Assembly: GCF_030272615.1 (NCBI RefSeq)
Contig: NC_081413.1
Span: 183,348,951 to 183,412,950 of the forward strand
From: Cryptomeria japonica
Lineage: Eukaryota > Streptophyta > Pinopsida > Cupressales > Cupressaceae
DNA length: 64,000 nt
Direction: 5' to 3'
Part shown: piece after piece, positions 1 through 11,658 of the stretch
Position numbering within the stretch: the first letter of the stretch is position 1
Layout: each line of letters starts with the position of its first letter
The notes under the pieces: model-generated
Databases searched by the model: none
The model's input: the letters and a program-made list of their open reading frames with translations, nothing else
What the model was told of the DNA's origin: nothing
Program-made: the position numbers and the translations under genes

Positions 1-545
1 ATTTATTTTCCCTAGGTATTGATATCCTCATTTAAGTTGACACAAAAAGAATAAGTTAATCGAAATGCATACAAATAAAGTTATGCATTATAGAATACAC
101 CTCTATCCAAATTACATTTACTCTGTCTTCAAAAATTAACTAAAAAAGTATATGTAACAAAAAAAATTGAAAAAATATCCATTCACTAGATATTGGTGTG
201 ATAATTCTATATTTCAAAAATTGGAATTTACTTCTTTCTATAAAAAATGTTAGGAATTACTGAAATAAATGTCAGTTTTAAAAAATATTGATTACTGTAA
301 ATATTGAGTTATTAAAAGTTACATAACAATATGGACAATTAAATTCTAATTATATTTTTAAAAATATATTTATAAACTATATGAAAAATATCACAAATTA
401 GTAGTTTACTTTATCTTCATATTATTAATGGTTTAGCTACTATAGATTTTATAAAGTAAAGACATTATGCAAAATGTTGATTTTCATGTCAAGTTTGGCC
501 AGAAAGTGTAACTCGGTATTATGGGATCACCCAACTACCCATTGA
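1..545. repeat. Diverged LTR-like segment at the left edge (3' LTR of gypsy E?)
   Basis: AT-rich noncoding DNA. Blocks of it reappear, diverged but in the same order and orientation, at about 60040-60725: a block around CTAGGTATTGAT near the start, and a block with CAAGTTTGGCC and GTAACTCGGTATT near 490-520. Both copies lie immediately left of minus-strand element ORFs, which is where a 3' LTR of a minus-strand element would sit. I infer diverged LTRs of one family. Exact ends cannot be set because this copy starts at or before base 1. Confidence 0.45.
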
Positions 546-548
546 GGA

Positions 549-595
549 TCGAAGAGACTAAAGAGTTATCTCATCAATTTACATAGTCTCTTCGA
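549..595. repeat. Perfect 12-bp stem-loop
   Basis: TCGAAGAGACTA at 549-560 is the exact reverse complement of TAGTCTCTTCGA at 584-595, leaving a 23-base loop. It lies just right of the LTR-like segment. No U-run follows it and no function is assigned. Confidence 0.6.
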
Positions 596-979
596 CAACC
601 AGGCACTTAAGAAATAATTTGATAACACCTAGGACTTTAGGATCTGCGAGGATTTCAAAGGTTATAACCTAGGAAAGACTTAATGTGGTAATATATATGA
701 CACAATCCCAATGCCTAGGGAGGGACCGATAAATACAATGTAAAAAGAGACAAGAAATGATTATTCAAGGCAAAAGGCTACTAGTTGATGAAGGTCAATG
801 AGAGAATATAACCAATTCGAGAGAATCATACAAGGCAACACAAAGGTGAACCCAACTTTTGAATGAAATTTTGAAAAACTCTAACATAGGGGAAAGCCAT
901 AAGTAGAAAGATGATCTTAAGAGACTCTTAATAATTTGCAATCCTAATAGTGGCTCTAACTGGGGATGTTTACCCCTCA
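596..979. other. No gene seen
   Basis: Noncoding DNA between the left LTR-like segment and the C-terminal end of the minus-strand integrase. It is probably 3' untranslated sequence of gypsy E, but no polypurine tract could be fixed. Confidence 0.4.
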
Positions 980-2369
980 TGGGCATAGAAAGAAACTAGA
1001 CATCTCTAGTGGAGCAGACCAAAAATAAAGCAAACCGGACCACACAATAGAAAGCAAACATGACATATTTATAAATATACAAACACAACTATGCATGGAT
1101 ATGATGCTCACAAAAAAGAACAAATTCAAGAACTGTCCATGCATTGGCAGTTCCTGAAATTCATCACTCATATTATTTAGGAAATATGAATCTTCTCCAT
1201 GAAAATATACTACAACAAAGGGGCCAAGCCATAAGGATTCAAACTTCTTGTGCTTTCCCTTATCTTGTGCTCTTTCATTCCATGTCAGGACAAGATCATC
1301 AATTTTGAACTTTCTCTCCATGGTCCTTTTATCAAATAGGTACTTCACCTGTTGTTGAAGCTTGACATTTCTCTCTTCAAGAGGCTCCAAGATCTCCATT
1401 TATTCCTCTCTAATAAATTTGTAGATGGGTAGAAGGCTACTCATAGGTAACCTAAGTTGGGATCCACACACCAACTCAAAAGGGGATTTGTATGTGGCTC
1501 TTTTATATGTTATCTTATCAACCCATAATGCAAAGCTAAGTTTAGAGTGCCATTCTTTTTTGTTCTTTTCTAGCATTATTTTTATGGTTTTTTGTTCTTT
1601 TCTAGCATTATTTTTATGGTTTTCAATAAACTCTTATTGCTAGATATTGCTTGGTTGTTTCCATATGGATGGTAAGGGGAAGAATAAGCAATTTTAATCC
1701 CATATGAATCACATAGCTTAGTGAACTCTTCTTACTTGAAAAACATGCCATTGTCTAGTACAAGTTTAGAAGGAACTCTGAATATCGCCACAATGTTATC
1801 CATGAGGAAGTCTATTACCACTTTACTTGTTGCTCTTCTAGTTGGGATTTCCTCTATCCATTTAATAAAGTAATCTGTTGTGACTAAGATCCATTTGTAT
1901 CCACTACTAGATTTCTTAGAGACCTCTCCAATAAAATCAATTCCCCACTTAATAAAAGGAGCCTCAACTTGTATTGGTCTCAATGGCAATGCACCAGAAT
2001 ATTTCAACTTACTAGCCAACATCTGGAAAGCCTCACACTTCTTGACAAATTTTTGTGTCTACAAAGAGCATAGGCTAGTAATATCTGGCTCTCAAAATCT
2101 TGTGAGCTATGGTTTTAGCAAGAAGATGTCCCCCACATACACCTCCATGCATCTCTGCCAACACCTTCCCTATCTATCCTTCATCAAGTCATAACAACAA
2201 AATTTTATCTCTATTTTTCCAATAGAGAACACTCTTAATTAGAGTATATCTTACAACCTGCAATTTTAAAGTTCTTTTTTGATTGTTATTCAAATACTCA
2301 GGGCAATTTAGACTTCTCAAATAATGAATAATATCAATATGCCATGGAATCATTTATATACAATACAAA
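980..2369 (-). pseudogene. Ty3/gypsy integrase, broken (element E)
   Basis: Minus-strand pol remnant. Reading from 2369 down: an RNase H-integrase linker, a degraded zinc-binding region near 2050-2200, then the catalytic core at 1732-2022 with GIDFIGEV carrying the first catalytic Asp and VLDNG the second. The C-terminal domain at 977-1399 has FDKR, LVLTWN, LWLGPF and a late HGQFL, the usual end of gypsy integrases. Several stops and frameshifts separate these blocks, so no full protein is made. In a complete element this enzyme would insert the cDNA into the genome. The same pol resumes at 5841 after the insertion of element F, which interrupts it exactly between a duplicated AGATT. The C-terminal motif suggests a non-chromodomain clade, but I cannot place it more finely. 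Confidence 0.85.
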
Positions 2370-2374
2370 AGATT

Positions 2375-3050
2375 TGTTGGAATTACTTATCTAAGTTGTC
2401 ATTGATGTCAAATATGGTGATCCAAATTGGTATGTGAGATTTTGTATATGATATGTCATATATATTGAGTTGCATATTAGTGGAAGATAGCTATGTATGT
2501 TACAGATTGTGGATCCTTGATATTGTTGTTGTTGTTGTTGTCGCAGTTTTTGATATGATTATCACTCGGGAATTATGAGGACATGAGTATCTAGATGAGA
2601 GAGTTTTTTTTTATGCTTTTTGTGATATTTGGTCTTGTGCTCCGCAAGCTATTCTCTAGATGTCATACTTTAGTTGTATGTTAACATATGCTATGATGAG
2701 GAAATTGTTGTGCTCTAGTTCTCTCTGGTTTCCTTTAATTTTTGGTGATATTCTCTTGATGATTTGTTGTTCATGATTTGAATCATGTAATGCTGACTTG
2801 GATTGTGATTATTTTGCCCTAGATTTTGTGGTCTTAGCTATGAACTGGTTGTGCCATTTTGTGCTTTGGTAATTGTGGCATTCAGGTAGTGTGTTGTTTT
2901 GGCACTTCAAGATGTGTTTATTTCTGGTTTGCCCAACTTTGAAGACTTATATTGGTATTTTTCTCTAGTGATTGTAGTGTGTATCCTAATCATTAAAATA
3001 TTCCTTTGTAAAGTATCTCAAAGGCCAACTTGATGTATATTTTGAAATTG

Positions 3051-3106
<56 letters not shown>

Positions 3107-3655
3107 AACATGGATTGAGTATATTGCGAAGAAAAAAGTGAGAATGAGTGAAGGATAAAAGTGGTGAGTGACAAAGTCATAAAGTTGTTTCAGTATGAGT
3201 AGATTGTATAGTAAGTTGATGAAGTATTTTGCAGAGGTTCTTAACCAGATCTACTGTGAGTTTTTGGTATATTGTCAGAGCTTTAACTCAAACTAATTTC
3301 ATGCATGTGTAGATGCAATTTTCTTAGTTCACTCCTTTTGGCAGTAAGTCGGTTATATCTAAGCAATAAACTCTCTGAGCAATGAGCCCTCTGATAGTGA
3401 ACCTATTTTTTTAACCTCATATAACTAGTTATACTATCTTGAGAGTTAACCCTCTTTGTGGTTTTTCCCTTATTCGGTTTTCCATGTATAAAAATCTTTG
3501 GTGTCTCTTATGTGGCTGTGTTATGCAATTAGTTTTTGTGTTTCATTTCAAGGATAACTAAGATTAAGTAAAGAACAATATATTATTTGTTTCAGTTTTA
3601 GAATTTGAGTGGAATACTGATTCACCCCCCTCAGTATTTTGGTCTTTTTAGTAAC
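2375..3655 (+). repeat. 5' LTR of element F
   Basis: Begins TGTTGGAATTACTTATC and ends just before the primer-binding site. It aligns along its length with 4508-5835. It holds the copia-type LTR motif (TTTTTCCCTTATTCGG then TTTTCCATGTA, about 3460-3490) and a short C-run near 3625. The right edge is uncertain by a few bases because the CA end is degraded. Confidence 0.85.
3055..3104. repeat. (AT)n microsatellite, about 25 units
   Basis: Uninterrupted AT dinucleotides inside the 5' LTR of F. The matching place in the 3' LTR, near 5200-5230, has a short CA-rich run instead, so the expansion arose after insertion or the two LTRs changed independently. The small reading frame crossing it is not a gene. 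Confidence 0.95.
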
Positions 3656-3667
3656 TAGTATTAGAGC
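3656..3667 (+). promoter_or_regulatory. Primer-binding site of F (initiator Met tRNA type)
   Basis: TAGTATTAGAGC differs at two places from TGGTATCAGAGC, the usual plant copia primer site complementary to the initiator methionine tRNA. It directly follows the 5' LTR, which gives the element its plus orientation. Confidence 0.8.
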
Positions 3668-4500
3668 TTGGTCCCTTGTTTCTATCTTACTGCTTGAGAG
3701 AGATATTTATTTAAATTGATTATCTAGTCCAAAACTATATTTCTTTAGATAGTATTGCAGACATCTTGTCAGATGTCCTGTGCACCGATTTTCGAAGAAA
3801 ATATTTAGGATGCCATGGACAAAAAATGTGTATATGCTTTAAAAAAATTATCCGAAGACATAAGAAATATGAGAGTTTGTGTGGTGGAAGGAAGAAAAGT
3901 ATACAAATACTATTTTCAATGGCTTGTAGATGTGGAACAATTCAAAGGAAAAATTGACTCTATTGAATCTAAGTTATGTTCCTTGGGTAAGGCGTTTGAT
4001 ATTTTTAATGATCTTGATGGTGCATAGAGAAGAAAGATACACTCCCTGCAATCAGATCTTATATTTTATCAAAGACAAAAAGAAGATGTGGTAAGTATAT
4101 TATTGAAAGTAAAAGAGATTGTTTAAGCCTGGTTAGAGCATCTTTCAGCTATTCTCTTTGAAGCTAAGAAGTATGAGCGGAACATCTCTATTCCCAGTTC
4201 GTTATCAGATGCAGTTGATGTAATTATGCATAATGATAGTTTGAGCTTGAGTATCCATCTAGCGATGAACTCGTGGAAGACTTTCCTTCCTGAGTTGAAA
4301 GAAAGATATACAAGGATATTTGAAAAGTGGAGATAAGGTATTTTTTGTAATACAGCTATGGTTTTTGCCACCTTTATCCTTGTTGTCAAAGAGAGAGAAT
4401 TTTGGAGATGTTTGGAGAATTTTTGGTTTTTGGAAGCTCTATCTAAGGGGGAGTTTTTTTTACAAATCTTTTTGAAGTGTTTTTCCATCAATGACAAAGA
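3668..4500 (+). pseudogene. Internal ORF remnant of F, unknown protein, coiled-coil-like
   Basis: The only coding signal inside F. One frame opens at 3815 and stays open to 4027 (70 codons). After a stop it continues with similar character to about 4335: rich in Lys, Glu, Leu and Ile with spaced hydrophobics, as in a coiled coil. No zinc knuckle, no protease DSG/DTG and no RT motif is present, so it is not a shortened gag that I can recognise. It may be captured sequence or a family-specific ORF. Confidence 0.4.
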
Positions 4501-4507
4501 GAGAGAT

Positions 4508-5835
4508 TGTTTGAGTTACTTATCTAAGTTGTCATTGATGTCAAATCTAGTGATCCGGATTGGTTTGGATTGGTATGTGAGATGTCGCATATGCTAAGTT
4601 ACAGAACAATGGAAGATAGGTATGTATGCAAAATAATGGAAGATAGGTATATATGTTATAGATTGCAAATCCTTGTTGTTGTTGTTGTTGTGGTTTTTGA
4701 TATGATTATCGCTCCATAATTACGAGGACATGAGTACCTAGATGAGAGTTTTTTTTGTGTGTTGGTTGTGACATTTGGTCTTGTACTCCAGAAGCTATTC
4801 TCCAAATGTCATGCTTCAGTTGTATGCTTGGATATGTTATTATGAGCGGATTCTTGTGCTCTGGTTCTCTCCAGTTTCCTTTGATTTCTGGTGATATTCA
4901 CTTGATGATTTGTTATTCATGTTTTGAATCATGTAATCCTGACTTGGATCATGATTATTGTGCCCCATAGTTTTTGGTCTTAGCTATGCTTCGATTATTC
5001 CATTTTGTGCTCCAATAATTGTGGCATTCTAGTAGCATGTTGTTTTGGTACTTTGAGGATGTGTTCATTTCTAGTTTGGCCGAATTTCAAGACTTATATT
5101 AGTATTCTTCTCCAGTGATTGTAGCATGTATCCTAATCATTAAAATATTCTTTTGTAAAGTATCTCAAAGGCCAACTTGATGTATATTTCCAAATTGATA
5201 CATGCACATACACACCCACCCACACACATGTGATCTCTGTGGTTGAGAGTGTGGAAGTGTATGTATGGAACATGGATTGAGTATGTTGTGAAGGAAAAAG
5301 TGATCATGAGAAAAGGCTAAAAGTGGTAAGCAACAAAGTCAGAAATTTGTTTCAGTATAAGTAGATTGGTGTAGTAAGTTGGTGAAGTGTTTTGCAGAGG
5401 TTCTTAACCATATCTGTTGCAAGCTATTTGTATAGTGTCAGAGCTTTAACTCAAACCGATTTCATGCATGTGTAGATGCAATTTTCTTAGTTCACTTCTT
5501 TTGGTAGTAAGCCTTTTTGGAAGTAAGCCAATTGTATCTAAGAAATAACCTGTCCGGGCAGTGAGCCCTCCAGTAGTGAGATTATTTTTTTAACCTCATA
5601 TAACTAGTTATATTATTTTGAGAGTTAACCCTCTTCGTATTTTTTCCCTTATTAGGTTTTCCACGTATAAAAATATTTGGTGTCTCTTATGTGGCTATGG
5701 TATGCAATTCATTTATGTGTTTCATTTCAAGTATAACTAAGATTAAGTTAAGATCAACATATTATTTGTTTCAGTTTTAGGATTTGAGTGGAATACTGAT
5801 TCACCCCCCCTCTCAGTATTCTAGTATTTTCAACA
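4508..5835 (+). repeat. 3' LTR of element F
   Basis: Begins TGTTTGAGTTACTTATC and ends TTTTCAACA, followed by the target duplication AGATT. It aligns with 2375-3655. It contains a CA/CACC-rich stretch at about 5206-5228 where the 5' LTR has (AT)n. Confidence 0.87.
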
Positions 5836-5840
5836 AGATT

Positions 5841-7210
5841 AGGTCTATCCATGACAACATTAATCTGATTTGCTTCCAGGTTGCTTTCAACCATCATTTT
5901 GGCCAATCCTTGACCTCTTACCAGCTTGGTAACTTGAATATTCATATCAAATTTATGTATCTTGTTTATCCACTAGCATCTTCTCCCAGTAATCTCTATC
6001 TTAACAAAAATATCTTTGACTACAACATTTGGTACATAAGCTATAACCTTTTCCCCTATCAAATAAGATCTAAAATTCTTCATGGTCTTCACTAGGGCAT
6101 AAGATTGCTTCTCAATTCTAGATCATACTTTAGCTCAACCACTTGAAGGGATTTGCTAAAGGAACCAATAGGTTTCTCATGACCATTTTTTTGAAGCATA
6201 GCTGCAACTATTTTTTGAAATGATGCAAATAAAAAATGTTGAGAAGGCTTACTGAAATATGGTGACTTGAGGATAGGAGCCTCTTTTATAGCTTGCTTAA
6301 TAGCTAAAAAAGGATTAGTGACTTCTTTTTTTCAGTCAATTTTTGCTTCCTACCTTAGCATTTTGGAAATAGGTTTGACTAATTCTGTAAGATTTCATGA
6401 AAATATCCTCACAAAATTGATTTGCCCAAAGAATTCTTGAATAAATTCAATAGTTTTAGGGATAGGGATCTTATATATGGCTGCCACCTTCTCTAGATCA
6501 ATTCTCACACTATCCTTAGAGGCAATGTGGCCCAATAACTTACCCTCTATCACTAAAAACTAGCACTTCTTAGGGTTTAAAGATATCCCATACTCCAAAG
6601 CCCCGACAAATTTTTTCTCCAAGTGCATATAATGATCCTCATCTTTCTTTGAATAGGTTGTCATCAAGTCATCTTGATAAACCACCATAATATTATTGAT
6701 TAATTTAGAAAATGCGACATCCATTTCTCTTTGGAAGGTAGCTCAAACATTAGTTAAACCAAACAACATTCTTACATAGACATATGTCCCCCATGGAGTC
6801 TTGGATGTTGTTTTGTATTATTTTGATTCTTTCACCATCACCTAATTATAGCCATAGAATCCATCCATCATGGATAACAGATCACATCTAGAAATGCTTT
6901 GGAGAAAGGCCTCCATGTTAGGCAGGGGGTAGTTATCTTTCAAGGAAGATACATTTTGGGGTTTCTAAAATCTACACACAACCTGATGTCCCCATTTTTC
7001 TTCATGACTAGGACAAGGTTGGATACCCATGAACAATGTCTCATGGGTTTTATTATACCACTATTTGAGTATCTAATTGATTGTTTGAAGGATTCCTACA
7101 AGTTTATTCAACCCAATCAACAACCTTCAGGTCAATGGCAAACAAATTAGGTCTCAACTAAAATGTTGACGACCTCCTGTCCTTCAAGCTTTGCAAAACC
7201 TAGGTGGGTG
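5841..7210 (-). pseudogene. Ty3/gypsy RT and RNase H, broken (element E, upstream part)
   Basis: Continuation of the E pol on the minus strand. Reading from 7210 down: the finger region of RT with SWVSNLVLV and NGDIRLCVDF (about 7000-7060), palm blocks near 6700-6900, the connection with LLGH and a FGQINF-like block (about 6380-6560), then RNase H and the linker AYVPN and VRGQGLAK (about 5890-6060). The catalytic YxDD position reads as VVYQDD near 6683-6700. There are many in-frame stops and small indels, so this is an old copy. Protease and gag are not recognisable upstream. Confidence 0.8.
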
Positions 7211-8264
7211 TACCTGAAATACTCTTGACATATAACACATTAACCTCAATATTTCTACAAAGCATATGCAATCCCAAGAAAAATATACCAAGGAAATTCC
7301 CACAACCTAGATGTTATCTATGATCTTGGTATTCCAACCTTCACTCATATTTTGGGATTAATTCCTACTCTAAACATACTCCTAAAAAAATAAATTTAAA
7401 GACGTCTTGACTTTGTTAATTCCAAAAGGTGATTAAGAAAGAAAAATGGGTGCCTATCCTTAGGGTAATAGAGTCAAGAAATAGAGAAATCAGTGCTTGC
7501 AAAATATATAAACCATATTCAGATTTCATATCCAACACATATGCTTTACATATATACACTTGTAATAGCTCAAAATTCTATTTAAGGATCTCTATAAAAT
7601 ATATTTGTATTATTGTAACCTAACTACAAAATTTCATTCTTTCCTTAAAAGAAACCTGTCATTCAAGCTACACATTCATCATTAATTGAGAAGACACATT
7701 AATGTACCATTGATACACCAATTGATATGATGAAAATACACAAAATAGGAGACAATATGAAACTATTTATTTTCATTTCATTTCATTTAAAATATTATAT
7801 ACATTCTTTGCAGTACAATGAGACTCAAAAAACTTTTTTCTATTATCAGAAGTTCAAGCCCTATACATTCTACTTAATTTAAATTTCAGAATCCTTTAAT
7901 AATGACCTTGAATTCCTTTTTATAAATCAAGGGGGTAAAGCAAGCTTTGGGTCAGTAGTACACATGTTAAAATTTAATTGCTTTACAACTGAATATGCCA
8001 AAGGCATCCTTTTAGTACAAGATAAAAATCACTCTAGGAAAAATGAAGAAAGTTGTTGAAGAAATTGCTTCTTGAAGTCAGTGTTGTAGGCTAGGATGAA
8101 GTGGAGTTGATGTGTCACCATAATCTAATAGTCACCCTAATAGGAAACAAAAAGTTGATGTTGCAATTGAAGGTGTACGAGCTTAGTGAGAGACAAAATG
8201 TGATCTGCTACAAAAGAAACTCACAAAAAAGAATGTATCACAAAAAGTATCTAACAAGGATAAT
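7211..8264. other. No gene seen
   Basis: AT-rich sequence. The part near 7250-7350 may be decayed protease or gag-pol linker of E on the minus strand, but no motif survives. The remainder shows only short chance reading frames on both strands. Confidence 0.35.
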
Positions 8265-9600
8265 CATTCTTCAATCTATTCTTCCTCGAGTGTGCAATGG
8301 TCCTTGTGCCACTTTTCAATTTGAGAAATAGAGGGCCACTTGAAACCTTGCAACTCTTGTACCCTGTCAAGTGTCTCCTTGCATTTATTATCCACTACAT
8401 TCTTAACTTCTGCATCAAATCTTATGTACAAAGAATTAGTTTCAATAATTTTATCAATAATCAAATGATAAGTGAATATTTGGGGTTGACCCCCCTCATC
8501 AGTTTGATCAATAGCTGAGTGGATTACCTCCTCAAAATCTCCCTTCCACTCATCTAAATTCTTTGTTTCTTTGTCATTTCTTAAAATCTTTGGAATGGTC
8601 CAATGTAGGAGGTTTTTAAAAGAACCAATCTTCTCTTTGAGTGTCAGCTCCCTACCTTCAATGTACTATATCTCCCTTATCAAAATATTATAATTCTTCC
8701 ATGTGGCACCAATAATAGGTGGAGCTATAGGAAGATATTTCACCGCGAAAAAAAAATCCTTCAAAACTACAGCTTGAGGTTGCCATGCATTTCTCAATGG
8801 CCTGGAAATTGCAATAAAATATTGTATCTACCTTAGAACTTGAAAAATGGTTTGATATGAGGCATGAACCTCATCCAATTTATTTAAAATTTTCTTAAGA
8901 AAATGCAAAATTGTGCCCTCCATGATATCTAAACAATCTTCCTTAGCCTTCACCTTTGCTTCAAACAACATCCTCTCCTTTCTCTTTATTATTTTCCTTA
9001 AGGCCTTATTTTCATTTTTAATCCTTTCAATTTCATAAGGAGAGGTTAAGGCAATGTCCTCTTGAATGGTGAACCTTGTTTAGCCAATTGATGATTGAGG
9101 AGGAGAGGAGTGGCTTCTAATACTATAGTGGATGAAGAAGGCTTTGAGTCCCTCTTGGCCAAGTATTTATTCAACCTGATGTTGTCTATGTAAAACTCAT
9201 TGAAGATTGCATTTAGAGAAACATGTCTTTGCTTCAGTATTCCATGCCCCTTTTCTTCTTCCTCTGTAACTGCTTGTGCAAACAGGTTTGTATGGACTAC
9301 AAATGTGGTTGCTTCTACAACAAAAGTATCCTTTAGTGTTCTAAAAATTGCATCTCCTACCTTCTCCTCTTCCCCATATACAAATTTAGGGCTCAAGATT
9401 CTTCTACACTTGATAAATTAAAAAATCCCTATGACCAACTTGCAAAATTCACAGATTGAACTAGAGAGAGAAATTCAGTTGAATTCTAGTTATTTGGAAG
9501 CACCATCTCACGAAATTGTCATTGCAAATTCACCTTCTTCGCCCGGAACTCTTCTCGCTTGATCTCTTGAATGCATGTTGAGAAAATAAATTGGGAGAAT
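8265..9600 (-). pseudogene. Broken unknown ORF, charged and coiled-coil-like
   Basis: Minus-strand coding character in pieces. 9396-9046 (116 codons) has an acidic EEEEKGHG segment and SKPSSST. Below 9040 the frame shifts to a Lys/Glu/Ile-rich stretch with coiled-coil spacing (KNENKALRKIIKRKERM). 8464-8276 (62 codons) is Asp/Glu/Lys rich (IIDKIIETN, WPSISQIEKWHKD). I recognise no domain. Its general character resembles the pieces at 25.7, 57 and 59 kb, but I could not show sequence identity with them. I infer the C-terminal part of an element-borne ORF rather than a host gene, since element sequence surrounds it. Confidence 0.4.
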
Positions 9601-9779
9601 CTACTTTTTATTTCATATAGAAAACATTAAACTTAGTCACCATTAATTCACTTCATGTGAATGCTATGGGTTGGTAGCTTCAAAATTTTAATTTTGCCCT
9701 CGATTTTGAAATGAGTGGCTAAGATTAAATTCTGACCTCGTTTGATTGACTGAAGTGGTGCCTTTCCATCCTTGTCACC

Positions 9780-10590
9780 TTCGCTTTTTCTTTCTTTTAT
9801 TTCATCCCACTACCCCTTTCCACCTTTTTGGTTCTTATTTTACCACCACGAGATAGAGGGGAATACCTATCTCTTTATTTATGTGTTCATGTTAGCCTAC
9901 AATGTTACTTTTTCCTTCATTTACATCCTACAGGGTAGAGGAGAATAATTTCTTTCACTTAATCTCCCCATCCATCTCGCATCATGTTTTTCTTGTTAAA
10001 ATCTAACCCCCAGAGTAGAGGGAAGCATCTGCCTTGTTTGTTTTTAATTTTGTCCCCTCCATCCTGCGATGCTACATGCTATTTGAGTTTTCCATTATGG
10101 GGCCATGAGAAAAACCTTCTCTTCACTACATTGGTCTCTCCCCTTTGTCTCACAGTATATTCCTATCTTCAAGCTTAACCACATGAGGATGAGGGGGCAC
10201 TATCTTCATAACATAAAATATCTTTACATGCCATCTCGCAATGTTTTTCTAATTTCAGCTTTAATTTTGCAAGGGCGAGGGGAACACAATTCTTATAGTG
10301 TATAATATCTCCCTGCTACCCCTTATGGTTACTTTTATTATTTTGACATCCCTACAGGGCACAAAGATAAACTAAACTATGTTTGCAACATGCTTACCCT
10401 GCCTCCCCGTGTCATGGTTTTCACTGTTATGATATTCTCGTGAAGGCGAGGGGAAACTCAAAACATGTAACCGCAAACACTTCCCTGCTACCCTGCGACA
10501 TACTTAAGAATTTAAAAATATCCACATGGGGGCAAGGGGAAGAACATGACTTAAGTGAAACTATTAAGCACATGGTTACTTAAGACTTGA
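9780..10590. repeat. Degenerate tandem repeat, about 86-bp period
   Basis: A G-rich core resembling GGCGAGGGGAA recurs at about 9850, 9934, 10014, 10103 (weak), 10190, 10274, 10358 (weak), 10446 and 10532, about 80-90 bp apart. A pyrimidine-rich block resembling CCCTGCTACCCTGCGA recurs between many cores. Eight or nine units can be counted, each strongly diverged. It codes for nothing; the short frames across it are shadows. Confidence 0.65.
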
Positions 10591-10869
10591 GGTTCAGGGG
10601 GACGCGAGGAATTAGTTGCTAGGACATTTAAACTTAGGCGACATTAGGGTAATTTATTAACCGGTAAATGTATTCAATTCCTAACATAAGGGGCTAATTA
10701 ATGGATGATTAAAGACACTCAAATATATGACTCAGGACCCCGCTGACTAGTTCATCCAATCAACACAAAATTAGAAAAGGAAAAGGGTTATGCTTAGAGA
10801 AAACATGTTCACTCATGAATTAGGCAAAATTTAAATAAACCCTAATTCTGAAGGGAGACAGAAAGAACT
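10591..10869. other. No gene seen
   Basis: Noncoding DNA between the 86-bp repeat and an inverted RT fragment. No motif was recognised. Confidence 0.4.
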
Positions 10870-11078
10870 ACTTGGCAGAGCCTAACAAATTTTGAAAATC
10901 CTAACAACCACCATTGCTTAATTTTTCTAACTCTTCTTACATCTTTGGTGCAAGGGTAGGATTTATCAGCCTTTTCTTTTTTCCTGAATTGTTTTGCATT
11001 AGGCTTTAAAGGAATTTTGTGTTGGAAGAGGTCTTCTTGGTAAGCCTTGAGATCATCATAAGACCAAGAAAAAACATG
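10870..11078 (-). pseudogene. Gypsy RT N-terminal fragment (minus)
   Basis: Read on the minus strand from 11078, the frame gives FSWSYDDLKAY, QHKIPLKPN and KQFRKKEK, the segment just before the RT fingers in many plant gypsy polyproteins. It ends after about 60 codons in unrelated sequence. The equivalent segment of element C starts at about 11085 on the opposite strand, so the two lie head to head. Confidence 0.65.
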
Positions 11079-11658
11079 CTTGTATTTTCTCGATGCTATG
11101 GTAATCTAAATAATTTCATGAACGGACAATTTCAACATCATATTCCTCTCAAACTAGGAATTTCTCCTTTTCAACAAAAGAGGAATTATAATCCAAAGAT
11201 CACTGATGCCATTTTCAAAGAAATAGATAAGATGTTGAAATCTAGAATCATCTACCCCATTCATCATTCTACATGGGTAACCAATATCATTTATGTACGC
11301 AAGAAAAATGAAGAAATAAGGATCTACGCAGATTTCAAGAACCTGATCCAATCATATCTGAAAGATAGTTATCCTCTGCCCAATATGGCTCATGTGCTAC
11401 AAACTGTTGCTAGGTTGTAGATGATGTCAATGCTAGGTGGATTCTCATGCATGTAACTAGATTGAGGTGAAAAAGAGTGATCAACATAAAATGGCTTTCA
11501 TTACACCTTGGGGTCCATTTCATACAATTGTATGCCATTTGGCCTTATCAATGCAAGTGCTATTTTCCAAAGGGCCATGGATTTGTCTTTTAGTGACCTG
11601 ATGAACGAGATTATTGTGATATACCTAGATGATTTGACTATTTTCTCTAAAAGGAGAG
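11079..11658 (+). pseudogene. Gypsy RT, 5' half (element C), cut at YLDD by element B
   Basis: Plus-strand RT. Its lead-in FSRCYGNLNNF and QHHIPLKLG is followed by FKEIDKML, IIYPIHHSTWV and RKKNEEIRI (to about 11350), then decayed palm blocks and the catalytic YLDD at about 11620-11631 within VIYLDDLTIFSK. Stops and a frameshift follow 11418. The sequence then runs straight into B after the GAGAG target site, and the same RT resumes at 22723. Confidence 0.85.

Larger units (their letters stand above)
2375..5835 (+). mobile_element. Non-autonomous copia-like LTR element F, complete ends
   Basis: A 3.46-kb element with two LTRs (2375-3655 and 4508-5835), a primer-binding site right after the first LTR, a purine-rich tract (AAAGAGAGAGATTG, about 4494-4507) just before the second, and a matching 5-bp target duplication AGATT at 2370-2374 and 5836-5840. 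The internal region is only about 850 bp and encodes no gag, RT, RNase H or integrase. It therefore had to be moved in trans, as LARD or TRIM-type derivatives are; its size lies between those classes. It splits the minus-strand gypsy pol E and so is younger than E. The LTRs differ by many substitutions and by a short AT microsatellite present only in the left copy, so insertion was not recent. Confidence 0.88.

Noticed and set aside
1425-2194. Plus-strand frames of 72 and 104 codons
   Set aside because: Opposite strand of the decayed integrase of E.
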